Shown one piece after another: positions 59,975-64,000 of a DNA stretch of 64,000 nt. The stretch is from Stenotrophomonas sp. UBA2124. Its GTDB lineage: Bacteria > Pseudomonadota > Gammaproteobacteria > Xanthomonadales > Xanthomonadaceae. Where the stretch lies: the NCBI GenBank assembly GCA_002329155.1, contig DCXY01000002.1, positions 73,967-137,966 of the forward strand, written 5' to 3'. Position 1 is the first letter of the stretch; every line of letters begins with the position of its first letter. The notes below the pieces were generated by a model. It worked only from the letters and a program-made list of their open reading frames with translations, did not search any database and was not told where the DNA came from. A program made the position numbers and the translations under genes.

Positions 59975-61207
59975 TTACTGCCCGCGTGCGGCCATGTACG
60001 CCGCAATCGCCTCGCGCACGCGCTTGAGGCCTTCGGCCACTTCCTCGTCGGTGATGTTCAGCGCCGGCACGAAGCGCAGCACGCTGGTGCCCGCCTGCAG
60101 GATGAGCACCTGCTTCTCCGCCGCCAGATCCAGCAACGTGCCGATGTCGGCCACGTAATCGGGCTTGAGCACCGCACCGATCATCAAGCCCATGCCACGC
60201 ACCTGCTCGAACACGCCGAACTCCTGGCCGATCGCCTCCAGCCCGGCCTTCAGCGCGGCGGACTGCCGCTGCACATTGGCCTTGATCTCTTCCGATGCCA
60301 GCTTGCGCAGCGCCACGCGCGCCACCGCTGCCGCCAACGGATTGCCGCCGAAGGTGCTGCCGTGGGCACCCACGCCCATCACATCGGCCACCTTGGGACC
60401 GGCCAGCATCGCGCCGATCGGGAAGCCGCCACCCAGCGCCTTGGCCAGGGTCACGATGTCCGGGGTGACACCCCAGTTCCAGTGCGCGAACAGCTCACCG
60501 GTACGGCCCATGCCCACCTGGATTTCGTCAAGCACCAACAGCGCATCGTGTTGGTCGCACAACTCACGCGCGCGGCGCATGAACTCGGCGCTGGCCGGCA
60601 TCACGCCGCCCTCGCCCTGCACCGGCTCGAACATCACCGCGGCCACGTCGCCGCCGGCCATGGCCTGCTCCAGCTGCGCCACGTCGTTGAAATCTACATA
60701 GCGGAACCCGCCGGGCAGCGGCTCGTAGCCTTCCTGGTACTTGGGCTGCGCGGTGGCGGTCACCGTGGCCAGGGTGCGGCCATGGAAGCTGCCGCGGAAG
60801 GTCACGATGAAACGCTTCTCCGGCGGGCGGCCCTGGCTGGCAGCCCACTTGCGCACCAGCTTGATCGCCACCTCGTTGGCCTCGGCACCGGAATTGCACA
60901 GGAACACGCGCCTGGCGAAGCGCGAGGCGTCCACCAGCTCCTGCGCCAGGTGCAGCGGCGGCTCGCTGTAAAACATGTTGCTGGTGTGCCAGAGCTTGTC
61001 GGCCTGGGCCAGCAACGCGGCCTTCAGCTCCGGGTTGTTGTGGCCCAGGCTGCACACCGCGATGCCCGCCGCCAGGTCGATGAACTCGCGCCCCTGCGTG
61101 TCCCAGACGCGCGCGCCCTGGCCGCGCTCCAGCACCAGCTGGCGCGGGCGGTAGACCGGCAGGTAGTAGTTGGACAGGGACAGCAGCGGTTCGGCGACGG
61201 CGGTCAT
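59975..61207 (-). CDS. Acetylornithine/succinyl-diaminopimelate-type aminotransferase
   Basis: 410 aa class III PLP aminotransferase. YRPRQLVLERGQGARVWDTQGREFIDLAAGIAVCSLGHNNPEL, FLCNSGAEANEVAIKLVRKWA, TFRGSFHGRTLATVTATAQPKY, LLVLDEIQVGMGRTGELFAHWNWGVTPDIVTLAKALGGGFPIGAML (PLP lysine) and GSTFGGNPLAAAVA match ArgD/AstC/DapC enzymes of Xanthomonadaceae. It may act in arginine synthesis, arginine breakdown or lysine synthesis; no other genes of these pathways are adjacent. The start MTAVAEPLLSL at 61207 is chosen from homology, with the K+ channel gene divergent 72 bp away. Confidence 0.88.
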   Translation of the reverse strand: MTAVAEPLLSLSNYYLPVYRPRQLVLERGQGARVWDTQGREFIDLAAGIAVCSLGHNNPELKAALLAQADKLWHTSNMFYSEPPLHLAQELVDASRFARRVFLCNSGAEANEVAIKLVRKWAASQGRPPEKRFIVTFRGSFHGRTLATVTATAQPKYQEGYEPLPGGFRYVDFNDVAQLEQAMAGGDVAAVMFEPVQGEGGVMPASAEFMRRARELCDQHDALLVLDEIQVGMGRTGELFAHWNWGVTPDIVTLAKALGGGFPIGAMLAGPKVADVMGVGAHGSTFGGNPLAAAVARVALRKLASEEIKANVQRQSAALKAGLEAIGQEFGVFEQVRGMGLMIGAVLKPDYVADIGTLLDLAAEKQVLILQAGTSVLRFVPALNITDEEVAEGLKRVREAIAAYMAARGQ

Positions 61208-61279
61208 GGCGCTCCAGTGGATGCGGTGTGAATGCTCCATTGTCCTCCAATTCCACCGGCCTGCGGCACAATGCCGCCC

Positions 61280-62155
61280 ATGCGACTGTTCTCCACCCCC
61301 CAACTGAACCCCGCCACCGAGACCGGCTGGCGCCGGCGCTGGTTCGACATCATCTACCGGCACGACGCCGGCATGCCGCGCAACTTCGACCTGCTGCTGG
61401 TCTACGCCATCGTCGCCAGCGTGCTGGTGGTGATGCTGGACAGCGTCCAGCGCATCCACCAGAGCTGGGCATCATGGTTCTACGTGGTCGAATGGGGCTT
61501 CACGCTCCTGTTCACCGCCGAATACATCCTGCGACTGGTGGTGGTGCGCAAACCGCTGCGCTACGCCTTCAGCATCTGGGGCATCATCGACCTGCTGGCC
61601 ATCCTGCCCACCTACCTGTCCTTCTTCATCCCCGGCGCGCAGAGCCTGCTGGTGGTGCGCGTGCTGCGCATCCTGCGCGTGTTCCGCATCCTCAAGCTCA
61701 CCCGCTACATCGAGGAAAGCGGCCTGCTGATGACCGCGCTGTGGCGCAGCCGGCGCAAGATCCTGCTGTTCCTGTTCATGGTGATCAGCATCGCCATCGT
61801 CGCCGGCGCGCTGATGTACGTGATCGAAGGCCCGAGCCGTGGCTTCAGCAACATCCCGGCCAGCATGTACTGGGCGGTGGTGACCATGGCCACGGTGGGC
61901 TTCGGCGACATCGTGCCGCAGACCACGCTGGGCCGCTTCGTCACCTCGGTGCTGATCCTGATCGGTTACAGCATCCTGGCCGTGCCCACCGGCATCTACA
62001 CCGCCGAACTGGCCAGCACCATCCGCCGCAGTGAAACCGCCCACCGCCGCCGCGACAACCGCGCCTGCGTGGTCTGCGGCCATGAAGGCCACGAAACCGG
62101 CGCCATCTACTGCAACCGCTGCGGGCACGAACTCCCGGAGCATGTGGATCTTTGA
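61280..62155 (+). CDS. Voltage-gated potassium channel with C-terminal zinc ribbon
   Basis: 291 aa from ATG 61280; the ATG at 61271 would add three residues. Six transmembrane segments are visible. S4 carries regularly spaced arginines (VVRVLRILRVFRILKLTRY), and the pore filter is TMATVGFGD with pore helix before it. After S6 there is a short cytosolic tail with two CxxC pairs: CVVCGHEGHETGAIYCNRCGHELPEH, a zinc ribbon. Kv-like channels of this kind (KvAP-type) occur in many bacteria, but the zinc ribbon tail is less usual and may bind zinc as a gate or tetramerisation site. Confidence 0.9.
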   Translation: MRLFSTPQLNPATETGWRRRWFDIIYRHDAGMPRNFDLLLVYAIVASVLVVMLDSVQRIHQSWASWFYVVEWGFTLLFTAEYILRLVVVRKPLRYAFSIWGIIDLLAILPTYLSFFIPGAQSLLVVRVLRILRVFRILKLTRYIEESGLLMTALWRSRRKILLFLFMVISIAIVAGALMYVIEGPSRGFSNIPASMYWAVVTMATVGFGDIVPQTTLGRFVTSVLILIGYSILAVPTGIYTAELASTIRRSETAHRRRDNRACVVCGHEGHETGAIYCNRCGHELPEHVDL

Positions 62156-62158
62156 GGC

Positions 62159-62220
62159 GGGGAACTGGGACGCGGGAGCTGGGACGCTGGGAACCGGGAG
62201 GCAGGAGGCTGGGACGTGGG
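62159..62220 (+). repeat. GGGA-rich imperfect short repeat (G-quadruplex candidate)
   Basis: Immediately after the channel stop codon are eight or more GGG runs spaced by four to five bases in the first part (GGGAACTGGGACGCGGGAGC then GGGACGCTGGGAACC...). The G3-loop4-G3 pattern could fold as a G-quadruplex in the RNA or the plus strand. A degenerate partial copy (AATTGGGAACAGGGAGG) is near 62453. Confidence 0.7.
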
Positions 62221-62257
62221 AGCGTGAACGCAGCAGCAGGGAAGCGGCACTTCCGCC

Positions 62258-62638
62258 CCCTCCCTTTGGCCGCAGGCCAAGGGGAGGGTTGGGGAGGGGT
62301 TGAGCCGTAGCCCGGGTAAGCGCCAGCGCACCCGAGGCCGCGCGTTCCTTTCGACCAACGCATCCTTCGATTCAACCGCGAACAGCCCCGGGTGCGCGTC
62401 CGATTACCCGGGCTACGGGGCCAAAGAGATCTTTGAGGCAGGGAGCCGCGAATTGGGAACAGGGAGGCGACAGCTTGGCCCCCTCCCTTTGGCCGCAGGC
62501 CAAGGGGAGGGTTGGGGAGGGGTAAAGCCGTAGCCCGGGTAAGCGCCAGCGCACCCGGGACCACGGGATCCTTCCGACCACGCATCCTTCAGCTCAACCG
62601 CGAACAGCCCCGGGTGCGCATCCGCTTACCCGGGCTAC
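62258..62638. repeat. Tandem repeat unit with CCCTCCC hairpin and SMAG pair, two copies
   Basis: Two copies of one unit, about 223 bp apart: hairpin CCCTCCCTTTGGC/GCCAAGGGGAGGG (62258-62288 and 62481-62511), then a facing pair of SMAG-like palindromes (62307-62336 with 62387-62416, and 62530-62559 with 62609-62638). The segment CATCCTTC(A/G)..TCAACCGCGAACAG is shared inside both pairs. Together with the GGGA tract this fills the 489-bp gap; no gene is supported. Confidence 0.82.
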
Positions 62639-62644
62639 AGGGCC

Positions 62645-63463
62645 TCAGTCGAGGAACAGATCCGGCAGCAGCGGCTGCGAGGGGTCCACGGCGTAGCCGG
62701 ACAGGTCGGTCACACCCGCCTGTGCCAGCACTTCATCGTCGATCAGGAACTGCCCGCGGAAACCCGCCGCAGGCCGGGTCAGCACGGCATGCGCCGCGTC
62801 AGCCATGATCTCCGGCCGGCGGCAGCCAGCAGCATCCACACCGGGAATCATGTTGATCGCATCGGTAGCAATAACCGTGCGCGGCCACAGCGCATTGACC
62901 GCCACGCCCTGCGGGCCGAACTCGGCGGCCAGCCCAAGGGTGACGAAGCTCATGCCCATCTTGGCCAGCGTGTAGCCGGTATGCGCGCCCCACCACTTCG
63001 GCTCCAGGCTCGGCGGCGGTGCCAGCGTCAGGATGTGCGGGTTCGGCGCCTGCAGCAGGTGCGGCAGGCAGGCCTGCGCGCACAGGAAACTGCCGCGCGC
63101 ATTGACCTGCTGCATCAGGTCGAAACGCTTCATCGGCGTGTCCAGCGTGCCGCGCAGCCAGATGGCCGAGGCGTTGTTGACCAGGATGTCGATGCCACCA
63201 AACGTATCGACCGTTGCAGCCACCGCCGCACGTACCTGGTCCTCCTCACGGATGTCGCACTTCAGCGCCAGCCCCTGCCCGCCCGCGGCGTTCACCGCCT
63301 CGGCAGCGGTATGAATGGTGCCCGGCAGTTTGGGGTTGGGCACCGCCGATTTGGCGGCGATGGCCACGTTGGCACCATCGCGCGCGGCGCGCAGTGCCAT
63401 GGCCAGACCAATGCCACGCGAGGCGCCGGTGATGAAGAGGGTCTTGCCTTGCAGGCTGCTCAT
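62645..63463 (-). CDS. SDR family NAD(P)-dependent oxidoreductase
   Basis: 272 aa short-chain dehydrogenase. The cofactor motif TGASRGIG (about 11-18), DILVNNASAIWLRGTLD (NNA), and the catalytic YTLAK (YxxxK) with a preceding variable Ser position (LTLAPPPSLEPKWWGAHTGYTLAK, where Ser is not in the usual GSxxG context) are visible. Some members of this subgroup act on hydroxyacyl-CoA or as sterol/steroid-type SDRs (HSDL2-like). Start ATG 63463 follows CCGGAG by five bases; the GTG six bases upstream overlaps this ribosome site. Substrate unknown. Confidence 0.88.
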   Translation of the reverse strand: MSSLQGKTLFITGASRGIGLAMALRAARDGANVAIAAKSAVPNPKLPGTIHTAAEAVNAAGGQGLALKCDIREEDQVRAAVAATVDTFGGIDILVNNASAIWLRGTLDTPMKRFDLMQQVNARGSFLCAQACLPHLLQAPNPHILTLAPPPSLEPKWWGAHTGYTLAKMGMSFVTLGLAAEFGPQGVAVNALWPRTVIATDAINMIPGVDAAGCRRPEIMADAAHAVLTRPAAGFRGQFLIDDEVLAQAGVTDLSGYAVDPSQPLLPDLFLD

Positions 63464-63581
63464 GCGCACTCCGGAGGAATGAAATCACCCGCATTATGCC
63501 GACGCACACGCCACCGGATCGACACGTTGCATTCATATGATGGCTCGATACTGGGGCAGCAACCCTTGGAAGGATTCGACG

Positions 63582-64000
63582 ATGAAGTTGCTGTATTCCA
63601 CCGCTCCCCTGCTGCTGGCACTCAGCCTGGCGGCCTGCAACAAGCCTGAACCTGCTGCCGCACCGGCCACCCCCACGGACGAGGCCACCACCGCCGGCAA
63701 GCACGATGCCACCACCCAGACCACCGGCGTAGGCGAAGCCACGGCCAAGCTGGACGCGGGCGCCGTCTGGACCGGCTCGCTGGAAGCCTGCCGCCAGGCC
63801 AACAATGGCGCCGACACCTGCCTGATCGACACCCTGCGCAGCGCGGGCGCCAGTCCGTCGGCGTTGGCCGCCGCACGCACCCTGTCCGAACAGGGCAAGC
63901 CGGGTTACGTCAGTGCCTGGCAGAGTACCGAAGGCGTTGGCGTGGCCACGCTGGAGTTCCCGTTCCGCGCCAATACCAACCAGGGCACCTGGCTGGTGGA
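63582..64000 (+). CDS. Lipoprotein of unknown function, 3' end outside the window
   Basis: Open from ATG 63582 to the window end (139 codons seen). A ribosome site (GGAAGGA) lies about 8-14 bases upstream. MKLLYSTAPLLLALSLAACNKPEP is a lipoprotein signal with lipobox LAAC. It is followed by a Thr/Ala/Pro-rich linker and a domain with two spaced Cys (EACRQANNGADTCLIDTLRSAGASPSALAAARTL...), then FPFRANTNQGTWLV. I do not recognise the domain. Divergent from the SDR gene. Confidence 0.75.
   Translation, partial: MKLLYSTAPLLLALSLAACNKPEPAAAPATPTDEATTAGKHDATTQTTGVGEATAKLDAGAVWTGSLEACRQANNGADTCLIDTLRSAGASPSALAAARTLSEQGKPGYVSAWQSTEGVGVATLEFPFRANTNQGTWLV

Overview
The window is chromosomal DNA from a gammaproteobacterium of the Xanthomonadaceae, most likely Stenotrophomonas. 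The evidence is high GC, dense coding on both strands, the Xanthomonadaceae gene orders pilMNOPQ / mrcA, gmk-rpoZ-spoT, zapA-6S RNA-5-FCL and UPF0149-pepP, and many extragenic GTAGCCCGGG... palindromes that resemble the SMAG repeats described in S. maltophilia. I see no phage, plasmid, transposase, CRISPR array, tRNA or rRNA. It is mostly core genome with a few accessory inserts.

Layout. 0-2.3 kb: end of one gene, then a leftward BlaI-type repressor, M56 antirepressor carrying a TonB-C domain, and TonB-C-like lipoprotein, with a dyad operator. 2.4-8.7 kb: acetyl-CoA hydrolase/transferase, a P-loop kinase broken by an in-frame stop, transketolase and a dicarboxylate/amino-acid symporter. 8.7-15.7 kb: a six-gene MoxR/Bat operon (moxR, DUF58, DUF4381, batA, fused batB-batC, batD). 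15.8-20.7 kb: type IV pilus assembly operon pilMNOPQ, divergent from PBP1A. 24-29.5 kb: gltA, rpmE2, a nucleoside hydrolase and recG. 29.7-35.8 kb: a block made of a TonB-dependent receptor, a diheme cytochrome c, a parallel beta-helix lipoprotein and a divergent AraC regulator, lying between recG and ridA-spoT-rpoZ-gmk. 39.8-45.2 kb: metallophosphoesterase, yicC, and divergent rph-VOC-rdgB-hemW. 45.3-48.2 kb: DUF1631 protein with a polyglycine microsatellite, translationally coupled to a PilZ protein. 48.3-51.7 kb: two convergent M24 peptidases (pepQ, pepP) and UPF0149. 51.8-56.1 kb: ZapB-like coiled coil, zapA, 6S RNA, 5-formyl-THF cyclo-ligase, EVE protein, rpiA, DUF192 and SirB1-family genes. 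56.1-64 kb: repeat array, rubredoxin, thiE, hemL, HAD hydrolase, argD-like aminotransferase, a voltage-gated K+ channel with a zinc ribbon, a second repeat array, an SDR and a truncated lipoprotein gene.

Intergenic regions are rich in three hairpin families: SMAG-like GTAG palindromes, often as facing pairs; CCCTCCC...GGGAGGG hairpins; and CCCTTCTCCCGT/ACGGGAGAAGGG hairpins. Several arrays are tandem duplications. One carries a copy of the 3' end of the neighbouring sirB1-like gene, and another duplicates the gltA terminator.

The best candidate for an under-described system is the receptor-cytochrome-beta-helix-AraC block. Its substrate cannot be read from the sequence. Other items worth checking are the M56-TonB regulator without a beta-lactam sensor, the DUF1631/PilZ pair, and the kinase with a nonsense codon.
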